Counted from the first letter of the stretch, positions 1 to 5,761 are shown. The stretch is DNA of 6,519 bases from Nitrospinae bacterium RIFCSPLOWO2_12_FULL_45_22 (GCA_001803565.1 MHDQ01000270.1:1-6519), one strand, 5' to 3'. Notes: a model not told the origin generated them from the sequence alone. Program-made: numbers and translations.

Positions 1-134
1 ATATCTATAATGCCCACCTTAATCCCGATGTTTTCCCCTTCGACTTTACTATCTTTACCGGCAAAATCTCCGTAGAACGTATGCTTAAAGAACACCTTCT
101 GGAATATATGGCTCAGAAAGAAAAAGGCCAATGA
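1..134 (+). CDS. 3' end of an unrecognised protein gene (partial)
   Basis: An open frame enters from the left edge (first complete codon at 3) and ends at TGA 132-134, giving about 43 residues. The other two forward frames have early stops. The visible tail ([15 protein letters not shown] near the start, [17 protein letters not shown] at the end) ends in a charged, helix-prone stretch with no membrane segment or cysteine motif. I do not recognise the family and assign no function. The stop codon overlaps by two bases the 8-bp target duplication of the mobile element that follows, so that element inserted right at the end of this gene without disrupting it. It is probably a separate transcription unit from the operon downstream, because a sigma-54 promoter lies between them. 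Confidence 0.6.
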   Translation, partial: IYNAHLNPDVFPFDFTIFTGKISVERMLKEHLLEYMAQKEKGQ

Positions 135-140
135 ATATGA

Positions 141-263
141 GTAACAGTTCAGCCCCTATCGAAAATGAATGTCATTCCGACCAAAGGGAGGAATCTTTAT
201 TTACCTCCGGTCTCGGAAGGATTTCTCGCTGCGCTCGAAAGGACAAAGAACCTGAACTGTTAC
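141..263. mobile_element. MITE-like palindromic element with IS66-like ends
   Basis: The 123-bp element is bounded by perfect 12-bp inverted repeats, GTAACAGTTCAG (141-152) and CTGAACTGTTAC (252-263). It is flanked by an exact 8-bp direct repeat GAATATGA (133-140 and 264-271), which reads as a target-site duplication. Ends starting GTAA and an 8-bp duplication are features of the IS66 family, so a non-autonomous IS66 derivative is a reasonable inference. The interior holds a second imperfect palindrome, TGTCATTCCGA (170-180) against TCGAAAGGACA (235-245), 9 of 11 pairs, resembling the CATTCCGA-type dispersed repeats of many bacteria. There is no coding capacity. The folded RNA could act as a weak terminator or stabiliser for the gene upstream. 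Confidence 0.82.
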
Positions 264-273
264 GAATATGATT

Positions 274-375
274 TGTTGAATTATTCAGCATAATTAGGTA
301 GCTTTAGAAAAATAGGTAAAAAACGAGCAAAGACATGTTGAATATTTCAGCAATATCATGTTGATTTATTCAGCA
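274..375. promoter_or_regulatory. Three 17-bp palindromic enhancer sites (probable activator binding sites)
   Basis: Three copies of a 17-bp interrupted palindrome occur at 274-290 (TGTTGAATTATTCAGCA), 336-352 (TGTTGAATATTTCAGCA) and 359-375 (TGTTGATTTATTCAGCA). The form is TGTTGAAT-N-ATTCAGCA, two 8-bp half-sites around one base. Centres are at 282, 344 and 367, that is 62 and 23 bp apart, close to whole helical turns. Relative to the predicted start near 522 they lie at about -240, -178 and -155. This is the usual location of binding sites for sigma-54 enhancer-binding proteins, and a sigma-54 promoter lies downstream. The identity of the activator is not visible. The MITE target duplication ends only two bases before the first site. 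Confidence 0.78.
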
Positions 376-377
376 TT

Positions 378-438
378 TTTTGGGGATTTAGCTTTATTTC
401 GCTCCGCTTTTTCGATGTCTCTTTAGTCCTCCCCAAAA
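378..438. repeat. Inverted repeat between enhancer sites and promoter
   Basis: TTTTGGGGA (378-386) pairs with TCCCCAAAA (430-438), a perfect 9-bp inverted repeat separated by 43 bp. It sits between the three enhancer sites and the sigma-54 promoter. It could be a further protein-binding site, for example for a DNA-bending factor, or simply chance. The loop is too long for a convincing intrinsic terminator and no T-run follows. Confidence 0.3.
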
Positions 439-495
439 TTTATCTTCAGAAAAATCAGTCCTTTCCGAACCAATAACCCGATAACCCCTTTGCTC

Positions 496-510
496 TGGCA
501 CAGTTATTGC
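496..510 (+). promoter_or_regulatory. Sigma-54 (-24/-12) promoter of the operon
   Basis: TGGCAC (496-501), five bases, then TTGC (507-510) match the RpoN consensus TGGCAC-N5-TTGC, with the invariant GG (497-498) and GC (509-510) exactly ten bases apart. The start site is predicted about 12 bases further on, near 521-523, giving a leader of about 75 nt before the first operon gene. Together with three upstream palindromes it forms a typical sigma-54 control region, so transcription should need an ATP-hydrolysing enhancer-binding activator. Confidence 0.85.
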
Positions 511-580
511 CTTTGAGATTAAGTGAGCCGCAAAGCTCCAAAGAGTCCAAGGGAAGGAATGAAGGGTTATGGTTTTTAAA

Positions 581-586
581 AGGAGG
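581..586 (+). promoter_or_regulatory. Ribosome binding site that sets the first gene's start
   Basis: AGGAGG lies nine bases before ATG 596, ideal for initiation. The in-frame ATG at 569 lies upstream of this site and has only a weaker GGGAAGGA (551-558) before it. The site therefore favours the shorter protein starting MKRQIRYP. Confidence 0.7.
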
Positions 587-595
587 CGATGGTTT

Positions 596-1351
596 ATGAA
601 ACGTCAAATCAGATATCCAGCCACCATCATTGCTACCATTGTTATTGCCCTGGTAGCTATCCCGGCCTTGGCAGTGTTGGGATTTATGTTGCGATATGTA
701 TTATTAGCAGCAATACCCATTGTCCTCTTGGGGTATGTCCTGGCCTATGCTGTAAGCCCTTGGGTAGGGAAAGTCTTTTCACAAGAAGCCCTCGATAGAT
801 CTATGTTGAATGGTTTTAAGGTGCCCAAAGGGGTCCTATTCCATCCCTTCCACAGTTGGGTAAAGTTAGAATCCCCAAAAAAAGCAGCTATTGGGGTAGA
901 TGACTTTGTGCAAAAGGTCTTGGGTCCGTTAGAAGCGATTGATACACCTCCGGTAGGGACAAGAATCCAGCGAGAAGAAAACCTCTTTCAATTGAGGCGC
1001 GGAGACCGAACAGTAGATATAAAATCTCCCATTGCCGGTACCGTCTGTTCAGTCAATGACAAGCTTTCTCGGTATCCTACCCTGGTCAACCAGTTCCCTT
1101 ATGGTAAGGGATGGATAGTAAAACTCCGTCCGGATAATCTTAGTGATGACATAAGAAATCTTAGGGTAGCAAACGAGGCGCTGAAATGGTTTCGTGAGGA
1201 GTTGGAGCGATTTCAATCCCTATTGTCACCCCGTCCGCTCCAGGTCCAAATATTACAGGACGGGGGTACAGTAGTGGATGACCTGTGGGCTTACCTAGAT
1301 AATGACACCTGGTTGTCTATCAAGAAAAACTTTTTTAATAACGCGAGTTAG
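596..1351 (+). CDS. Membrane-anchored GcvH-like protein lacking the lipoyl lysine (paralogue 1)
   Basis: From ATG 596 the protein has 251 residues; ATG 569 would add nine. Residues 10-30 and 33-56 form two hydrophobic helices, and the positive start (MKRQIR) suggests both ends are cytoplasmic. Residues about 82-178 match the glycine-cleavage H-protein fold: FHPFHSWVK, GVDDFVQKVLG, SPIAGTVCSVN and YGKGWIVKL parallel the family's H-x-W, G-x-x-x-x-A-x-x-x-LG, P-x-x-G-x-V-x-x-N and G-W blocks. The ESVK lipoylation block is replaced by RRGDR, so the modified lysine becomes D137 in an ungapped alignment. A C-terminal domain (about 182-248) contains QDGG (221-224) and ends in an NFF helix. It is the first gene after the sigma-54 promoter and is followed by a 116-bp gap. 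A role in glycine cleavage is unlikely; a structural or adaptor role beside the Fe-S/NrfD pair is inferred. It may be annotated as glycine cleavage protein H by similarity. Confidence 0.85.
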   Translation: MKRQIRYPATIIATIVIALVAIPALAVLGFMLRYVLLAAIPIVLLGYVLAYAVSPWVGKVFSQEALDRSMLNGFKVPKGVLFHPFHSWVKLESPKKAAIGVDDFVQKVLGPLEAIDTPPVGTRIQREENLFQLRRGDRTVDIKSPIAGTVCSVNDKLSRYPTLVNQFPYGKGWIVKLRPDNLSDDIRNLRVANEALKWFREELERFQSLLSPRPLQVQILQDGGTVVDDLWAYLDNDTWLSIKKNFFNNAS

Positions 1352-1467
1352 AAAGAAGAGCGGGAGTTTTTAGCCTGAAGAAGAAACAGTTCGGAAGCAA
1401 CTGCTTGATGAAAGAGGATAAATAATAAACCTGAATCCAGTGCAAAATTATTTAGGGAGGAGCCGAA

Positions 1468-2376
1468 ATGGATCTCAAGAGAAGGGATTTTCTCAAAATA
1501 ATTGGTTTAAGCACCGGAAGTGGACTTTTAGGTTGGGTGGGGACGGCTAATGCTTATGTAACTAAACCTGATCCACATGATTCTGCAGCTATGTTAGTTG
1601 ATACCACCAGGTGTGTCGGGTGCCGTACCTGTGAGATGGTTTGTGCCGAGGTGAATAATTTACCAGAGCCAGCTCTTTTGGGCGACGAATCTATCTTTGA
1701 GCAAAAAAGAACAACGGAAACATATGCTCACACGGTGGTTAATCGCTATCCTAACCCGACAGGTGAGCCGGTATATGTCAAGACCCAATGTCGACACTGC
1801 AACGAACCGGCCTGTGCTTCTGCTTGCCTGGTAAAGGCAATGGAAAAGACACCGGAAGGTCCGGTTGTTTACCATGAGGAAAGGTGTATGGGATGTCGCT
1901 ACTGCATGGTAGCCTGTCCCTTCTATATCCCAAAATTCGAATGGTCAAAAGCCGTTCCCGCTGTCCGCAAGTGTATATTTTGTTTTGAACGCCAGAAAGA
2001 AGGATTGGAACCCGCTTGTGCGGAGAACTGTCCAGCGGAGGCCCTTAAGTTTGGCAAGCGGAAAGAACTGCTTGAAATTGCCAGAACCCGCATCTACCAA
2101 AATCCTGATCAGTATATTCACCATATCTATGGAGAGCATGAGGTCGGTGGTACGGGGTGGCTGTATCTCTCCAATATACCATTCGAGCAATTGGGTTTCC
2201 GAATGGACCTCGGAACGAGGCCTTATCCAGAATTTACCAAAGGCTTTCTCACAGCAGTGCCCCTGGTGCTTCTTATTTGGCCAGCTCTGCTCGGAGGTGT
2301 ATATGCCTTTACAAACCAACGAGAGCAAATGAACAATACAGAAAAAGCTGTTAGCCCAATCAAAAAGGAGGTCTGA
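1468..2376 (+). CDS. Tat-exported four-cluster [4Fe-4S] ferredoxin subunit, HybA type
   Basis: The 302-residue protein starts after AGGGAGG (1454-1460), seven bases before the ATG. The N-terminus has a twin-arginine signal (KRRDFLK, residues 4-10), a hydrophobic stretch and a likely cleavage after ANA (27-29), which places the mature protein in the periplasm. Sixteen cysteines form four cluster motifs: C49/C52/C55/C59, C108/C111/C116/C120, C140/C143/C146/C150 and C169/C172/C184/C188, the arrangement of the DmsB/NrfC/HybA electron-transfer family. A C-terminal helix (about 250-271) anchors it to the membrane, as in HybA. It should relay electrons between the NrfD-type subunit encoded next, two bases downstream, and another redox partner. 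That partner, normally a hydrogenase or molybdopterin enzyme, is not encoded in this window. Confidence 0.93.
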   Translation: MDLKRRDFLKIIGLSTGSGLLGWVGTANAYVTKPDPHDSAAMLVDTTRCVGCRTCEMVCAEVNNLPEPALLGDESIFEQKRTTETYAHTVVNRYPNPTGEPVYVKTQCRHCNEPACASACLVKAMEKTPEGPVVYHEERCMGCRYCMVACPFYIPKFEWSKAVPAVRKCIFCFERQKEGLEPACAENCPAEALKFGKRKELLEIARTRIYQNPDQYIHHIYGEHEVGGTGWLYLSNIPFEQLGFRMDLGTRPYPEFTKGFLTAVPLVLLIWPALLGGVYAFTNQREQMNNTEKAVSPIKKEV

Positions 2377-2378
2377 TC

Positions 2379-3611
2379 ATGGCCGAATACATTCAATATC
2401 CAGAGAAAATATATACTCCTCATTTATGGATTAGGGAAAAATTCCTTATGGGGATGAGTTTGTCCGCCTATATAAAGAAGCAGTTTACCCCGTTCAATGT
2501 TGTAGCTGGTCTCATCCTCCTTGTAGGACTGCCTTTTATCGCTCTCCGCTTCTCTCAGGGGCTTGCAGCGGTGACGAATGCCAATAGCGACTATCCCTGG
2601 GGGTTCATTCTTAGTTTCGGACTTTTTGCCGGGGTCCCTTTAGCCGCCGGAGGATATGTCCTTGCCTCTACTGTATACCTCTTCGGGCTTAAACAATATC
2701 ATCCCCTACTCCGCCCTGCTATACTTACAGGCTTTCTCGGTTATTTCTTTGCAGTTGTGTATCTACTCATTGACCTGGGACGTCCCTGGCGACTCCCCTA
2801 TCCCATGTTTATTTACTACGGTCCCGCGTCGGTCCTGTTTCTGGTGGCCTGGCATGTGGCCCTATACCTATCGGTTCAATTTCTCGAGTTCTGTCCGGCT
2901 ATATTCGAGTGGCTCGGTACAGAGAGATTCCGGCGGTGGGCCATGAGAATAACCATAGGGGCCACCATCTTCGGTGTGATCCTCTCGACCCTTCACCAGT
3001 CTGCCCTCGGTGCCCTCTTCCTCCTCGCACCAGGGAAACTTCATCCACTTTGGTACTCACCGTTGATTCCAGTATTTTTCTTCATCTCAAGCATCTTCGC
3101 GGGACTTTCAGTGGTGATTGCTGAAAGTACCCTATCTAGCCGTTTCTTTAAAGACAAAGCTGACTACCACTATCTAGCGAGTCTCGACAACCTCACCCTT
3201 GGCCTTGGTAAAGCAGCTTCGGTTGTCCTCTTTACCTACTTTGGCCTGGAGGTAATTGGTGTTGCCCACGGGAACCACTGGGCCCTCCTGGGTACACCTT
3301 TTGGCTATTGGTTCCTCATAGAGATACTTATGTTCGTCCTTCTTCCTTGCTTTCTCTTTGCCTTTGGGACTCAGAAGAAGAAGGTAGGCCTTGTCCGCTT
3401 TACGGCTTTTCTAACTATCACAGGTATTATTTTCAACCGGCTTACGGTGGTACTTATTGCATTAAACTGGAATCTGCCGCACCACGAAATTCCTTATTGG
3501 AAGGAATTTGTTATTGTTTTAACTATCATTACCATTCACTTGCTCACGTTCCGTTGGATCGTTAACCGGATGCCTGTCCTCCGGGAACACCCCGATTATA
3601 AAGGCATGTAG
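2379..3611 (+). CDS. HybB/NrfD-type quinone-interacting integral membrane subunit
   Basis: The 410-residue protein starts seven bases after AAGGAGG (2365-2371), inside the end of the ferredoxin gene; the two reading frames are two bases apart. It is strongly hydrophobic, with about ten predicted helices, and belongs to the NrfD/PsrC superfamily. Signature stretches are YPWGFILSFGLFAGVPLAAG (72-91), DLGRPWR (132-138), STLHQSALG (203-211) and KLHPLWYSPLIPVFFF (220-235); the last two resemble HybB of hydrogenase 2 closely. The C-terminal FRWIVNRMPVLREHP is also HybB-like. The family exchanges electrons between quinones and a periplasmic four-cluster ferredoxin and has no heme of its own; some members may couple this to proton movement. 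With the HybA-type gene it forms the redox core of the operon. The hybB symbol is withheld because no hydrogenase is encoded nearby. Confidence 0.93.
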   Translation: MAEYIQYPEKIYTPHLWIREKFLMGMSLSAYIKKQFTPFNVVAGLILLVGLPFIALRFSQGLAAVTNANSDYPWGFILSFGLFAGVPLAAGGYVLASTVYLFGLKQYHPLLRPAILTGFLGYFFAVVYLLIDLGRPWRLPYPMFIYYGPASVLFLVAWHVALYLSVQFLEFCPAIFEWLGTERFRRWAMRITIGATIFGVILSTLHQSALGALFLLAPGKLHPLWYSPLIPVFFFISSIFAGLSVVIAESTLSSRFFKDKADYHYLASLDNLTLGLGKAASVVLFTYFGLEVIGVAHGNHWALLGTPFGYWFLIEILMFVLLPCFLFAFGTQKKKVGLVRFTAFLTITGIIFNRLTVVLIALNWNLPHHEIPYWKEFVIVLTIITIHLLTFRWIVNRMPVLREHPDYKGM

Positions 3612-3629
3612 AAGGGAGGAGATATTATT

Positions 3630-4337
3630 ATGGAACATCTATTTATGACTTCAGTCAAAGGAATAGAATATATAATAGCGGTGATATTTCTCTTTACCTT
3701 CATTGTTTTTTGGCGCGTATTAAATATTGGTGGGATTCCGGCCATGGAGTCCTTATCGGTTGCAGCCGGTGGAGTTGTAAAAAAGATAGGGGATATGGTT
3801 GATTGGTTTTTGGTTCCCGATCGGCTATATTTTCACCCCGGACATGCATGGGTAAAAGTAGAGGATGGTGATGTGGTGCGGGTTGGAATGGATGATTTTG
3901 CCCAAAAACTGGTAGGTAAGATTGACGCCCTCAACCTACCGAAGGTCGGCTCCACTGTGAGTCAAGGAGAAAGAGGGTGGACAGTCCATTTAGGATCAAA
4001 ATCCGTTGATCTTCTTTCCCCAATAGATGGAAAGATCGTTGCCGTTAATGAGGCACTATTTAATGCACCGAAGCATATAAATGAGGCCCCTTATGAGGAG
4101 GGGTGGTTGATGAAGGTTAAAGTCCCGAGACTTTCGGCAAACTTAAAGAATCTCCTGTCGGGCAACCTGGCCAGGAGATGGATGGAAGAGGTGAGTGGTA
4201 ATCTACGTTTAAGATTGGGGGCCAATCTTGGCTTGGTGTATCAAGATGGTGGTTTACCCGTTGAAGGGCTAGCCAAAAACTTGGATCGGGATAAATGGGA
4301 TGAGATAGCAAAAGAATTTTTTCTGACTCTAGATTAA
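3630..4337 (+). CDS. Membrane-anchored GcvH-like protein lacking the canonical lipoyl site (paralogue 2)
   Basis: The 235-residue protein starts eight bases after GGGAGGAG (3614-3621), 18 bases beyond the NrfD gene. One hydrophobic helix (about 12-33) is followed by positive residues (R29, K51, K52), which suggests a cytoplasmic C-terminal part. Residues 66-165 have the H-protein fold: YFHPGHAWVKV, GMDDFAQKLVG, LPKVG, SPIDGKIVAVN and YEEGWLMKV. Where GcvH has ESVK-A, this protein reads HLGSKS: an ungapped alignment puts S123 at the lipoyl position, with K124 one residue off, so modification is doubtful but not excluded. The C-terminal domain (about 168-233) shares NLKNL, RRWMEEV, YQDGGLP (204-210) and an EFF end with paralogues 1 and 3. 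Near its end the DNA is very similar to the end of the next gene. Function is unknown; an adaptor or assembly role for the membrane redox pair is inferred. Confidence 0.85.
   Translation: MEHLFMTSVKGIEYIIAVIFLFTFIVFWRVLNIGGIPAMESLSVAAGGVVKKIGDMVDWFLVPDRLYFHPGHAWVKVEDGDVVRVGMDDFAQKLVGKIDALNLPKVGSTVSQGERGWTVHLGSKSVDLLSPIDGKIVAVNEALFNAPKHINEAPYEEGWLMKVKVPRLSANLKNLLSGNLARRWMEEVSGNLRLRLGANLGLVYQDGGLPVEGLAKNLDRDKWDEIAKEFFLTLD
4225..4258 (+). repeat. Copy 1 of a 34-bp direct repeat encoding the QDGG motif
   Basis: This stretch near the 3' end of paralogue 2 matches 4745-4778 in the next gene at 29 of 34 bases, in the same codon register. A run of 15 identical bases (AGATGGTGGTTTACC) occurs at 4244-4258 and 4764-4778. 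The copies encode LGLVYQDGGLP and LGMVYPDGGLP. Confidence 0.75.
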
Positions 4338-4373
4338 TCAAGGGGGGTATGGAACTAACTCTCGTTTTTTAAC

Positions 4374-4393
4374 TGGCAGAGCTGATTCTGCCA
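4374..4393 (+). repeat. Intercistronic hairpin before the small membrane protein gene
   Basis: TGGCAGA (4374-4380) and TCTGCCA (4387-4393) form a perfect 7-bp stem with a 6-base loop. The stem ends five bases before the AAGGAGG ribosome binding site. No T-run follows, so it is not an intrinsic terminator; T6 (4365-4370) comes before the stem, which fits a terminator only on the opposite strand and weakly. It may protect or process the message or tune translation of the next gene. Confidence 0.4.
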
Positions 4394-4413
4394 CTGATAA
4401 GGAGGTGGCTATC

Positions 4414-4809
4414 ATGCAACGGTATTATGGCAGTACCAAGGTCAAGGCAGGGTTTTATTGGAACCCAAGAGCCTGGGATATAGCGCCTATACCAGGCAAA
4501 GGAGGGATATTACCGGGAGATATGGATACTTCTTATTTGAGGGTCCCTATGGTATTGATGCTTTTTGGCGCCCCGGTGGCAGGTCTGTTTTATGTGATCA
4601 CCCTCCCAATTTACCTACCCTTAATCATTCTTGGCATAGCCTTTAACTTCCTTGGACAGAAAATTTACCAGTTGGTCCCAAAACCGGCATCCAAGTTAGT
4701 AGACAAATCAAGAAGTGATAATGGGGAAGTAATTTTTGACTCTCATCTGGGTATGGTATATCCAGATGGTGGTTTACCTATGGAAGATGAGGCTGAAGAT
4801 GAACGCTGA
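4414..4809 (+). CDS. Small membrane protein ending in the QDGG-like motif
   Basis: ATG 4414 follows AAGGAGG (4399-4405) by eight bases; a longer frame from GTG 4405 would overlap that site, so the 131-residue form is preferred. Residues 44-80 are almost wholly hydrophobic, with prolines at 64 and 69, and could form a helical hairpin. Positive residues on both sides (K9, K11, R19, K29, R43; K83, K90, K94, K98) suggest both ends are cytoplasmic. The N-terminus (AGFYWNPRAWDIAPI) resembles no domain I can name. The last part reads LGMVYPDGGLPMEDEAEDER, nearly the same as LGLVYQDGGLPVE of paralogue 2, although no GcvH domain is present. Its position between two GcvH-like genes and the shared tail suggest it belongs to the same complex. 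The next gene begins inside its end. Confidence 0.8.
   Translation: MQRYYGSTKVKAGFYWNPRAWDIAPIPGKGGILPGDMDTSYLRVPMVLMLFGAPVAGLFYVITLPIYLPLIILGIAFNFLGQKIYQLVPKPASKLVDKSRSDNGEVIFDSHLGMVYPDGGLPMEDEAEDER
4745..4778 (+). repeat. Copy 2 of the 34-bp direct repeat encoding the QDGG-like motif
   Basis: This is the second copy of the repeat at 4225-4258, with 29 of 34 bases identical and in the same codon register. It lies in the 3' end of the small membrane protein gene and points to duplication or recombination between the two gene ends, or to strong conservation of the motif. Confidence 0.75.
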
Positions 4810-5527
4810 AAGAAAGCGGATGCCTATTGTTCCTAATGGGGATTTAGAGTGTGTCTGGATGTGGGCAGGGATTGTTACATATAAATTATGTGATTGCAAC
4901 TATGAATGTGAGCACTGCAGTTTTGATAGGGCCATGAAAGAATGTGATTCGGTCCCTTTCCATGGGGAAGTAGGGGGTTACAAGCTCTGCCGCACCTTAT
5001 TTTACCATTCAAGCCATACCTGGGCAGGGGTAGAAGAAGGTGGACATCTCCGTATTGGTCTGGATGATTTTGGTCAGAACATCCTGGGACCAATTCAAAG
5101 GATCTCCCTTCCAAAATTAGGAGCTAGAATAATGGAGGGGAGCATTCAGGTAAGAGGCCGGGGCATAGATGTTCCTCTATGCCCGCCTGCTGAAGGGTAT
5201 ATTGTTGAGGTGAATAAGCAATTGCTGACTTTTCCTGCCTTGATGAATAGTTACCCCTACGATAAAGGATGGGTTGTCCTCATTCGGCCCGTTCATCTTT
5301 TGAAGAGCCTGAGGCAACTTTTTTATGGCTATCAAGCGGAAGAATGGTATCGGAGAGAGGTCTCCCGATTGGGAAGCGCCATTGCCCAGGTAACGCATCT
5401 ACCGCCATCCAGGGTAGGCCCTACCATGCAGGATGGAGGCATTCCAATATTACAGATCCTCGATGCGATAGAGCCGAATGAAGCCTCGAAGATTATAAGA
5501 CAATTTTTCATCCGTAACTGCAATTAG
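4799..5527 (+). CDS. Soluble GcvH-like protein with N-terminal cysteine cluster (paralogue 3)
   Basis: The preferred start is ATG 4799 (242 residues), with GAGG (4789-4792) six bases upstream. It overlaps the previous gene by 11 bases, implying translational coupling; ATG 4787 or 4820 are alternatives. No membrane segment is present, so the protein is probably cytoplasmic. Residues 18-40 hold C18-x12-C31-x-C33-x3-C37-x2-C40 around AGIVTYKLCDCNYECEHC, followed by SFDRAM: a possible Fe-S, zinc or thiol site. Residues about 64-163 are the H-protein fold: YHSSHTWAGV, GLDDFGQNILG, LPKLG, PPAEGYIVEVN and YDKGWVVLI. No lysine occurs between K106 and K140, so the lipoyl lysine is clearly absent. The C-terminal domain has AEEWYRREV, MQDGGIP (210-216) and a QFF end like the other paralogues. 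It is the last gene of the operon. The role is unknown; a soluble partner or redox-sensing adaptor is inferred. Confidence 0.85.
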   Translation: MNAERKRMPIVPNGDLECVWMWAGIVTYKLCDCNYECEHCSFDRAMKECDSVPFHGEVGGYKLCRTLFYHSSHTWAGVEEGGHLRIGLDDFGQNILGPIQRISLPKLGARIMEGSIQVRGRGIDVPLCPPAEGYIVEVNKQLLTFPALMNSYPYDKGWVVLIRPVHLLKSLRQLFYGYQAEEWYRREVSRLGSAIAQVTHLPPSRVGPTMQDGGIPILQILDAIEPNEASKIIRQFFIRNCN

Positions 5528-5630
5528 GACTTCTCCTATATTATCCCACCAAAAGATAAAGAAATGTAAAACCATGAATCTTATTGTTTACATTCGAGAG
5601 GCATTTTGTTCTGGAAATAGAATTTTATTT

Positions 5631-5761
5631 GGGTGTGGCTATTTTCGGTCAGAAACCAATTAACCCTGTAGTGGCAGAGCTTGCTCTGCTAGGAATGTCG
5701 AGCAAGCTCGACCACTACAAATTGTATTATATAGGAGTTATGACAAATAATAGCCACACCC
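5631..5761. mobile_element. MITE-like element with 13-bp inverted repeats and 9-bp target duplication
   Basis: The 131-bp element has perfect 13-bp ends, GGGTGTGGCTATT (5631-5643) and AATAGCCACACCC (5749-5761). It is flanked by an exact 9-bp direct repeat ATTTTATTT (5622-5630 and 5762-5770), read as a target-site duplication, though AT-rich targets repeat by chance more readily. It encodes no transposase. The parent family is not clear from the ends; families making 8- to 10-bp duplications (IS256, IS4, ISAs1) are candidates only. The middle carries a separate strong palindrome. Confidence 0.78.
5667..5719. repeat. REP-like compound palindrome inside the second MITE
   Basis: TGTAGTGG (5667-5674) pairs with CCACTACA (5712-5719). 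Within it, GCAGAGCTTGCTCTGC (5674-5689 region) and GTCGAGCAAGCTCGAC (5697-5712 region) are each near-palindromes that also pair with each other apart from a few mismatches. It can fold as one long stem or as two short hairpins. It resembles dispersed extragenic palindromes and may have its own history, separate from the element around it. Confidence 0.75.

Noticed and set aside
141-375. CRISPR array or plasmid iterons
   Set aside because: The three 17-bp repeats have unequal spacing, no conserved spacer length and no nearby replication or cas gene; the sigma-54 promoter explains them better.
569-595. Upstream start for the first GcvH-like gene (ATG 569)
   Set aside because: The strong AGGAGG (581-586) lies downstream of this codon and is well placed for ATG 596; the extra nine residues are not needed for the membrane segment.
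4349-4372. Seven-codon frame resembling a leader peptide (MELTLVF), followed by a hairpin
   Set aside because: The G-rich stretch before it is too close to the ATG, there is no run of regulatory codons, and no alternative terminator pairing is visible.
4736-4798. Longer N-terminus for the soluble GcvH-like protein (from TTG 4736)
   Set aside because: It would overlap the preceding gene by 74 bases from a poor start codon without a ribosome binding site; ATG 4799 gives a normal short coupled overlap.
596-5527. Glycine cleavage system
   Set aside because: There is no P-, T- or L-protein gene, the GcvH-like proteins lack the lipoyl lysine, and two are membrane-anchored.
5525-5538. TAGGA-CTTC-TCCTA as operon terminator
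   Set aside because: The stem is only five base pairs and no T-run follows.
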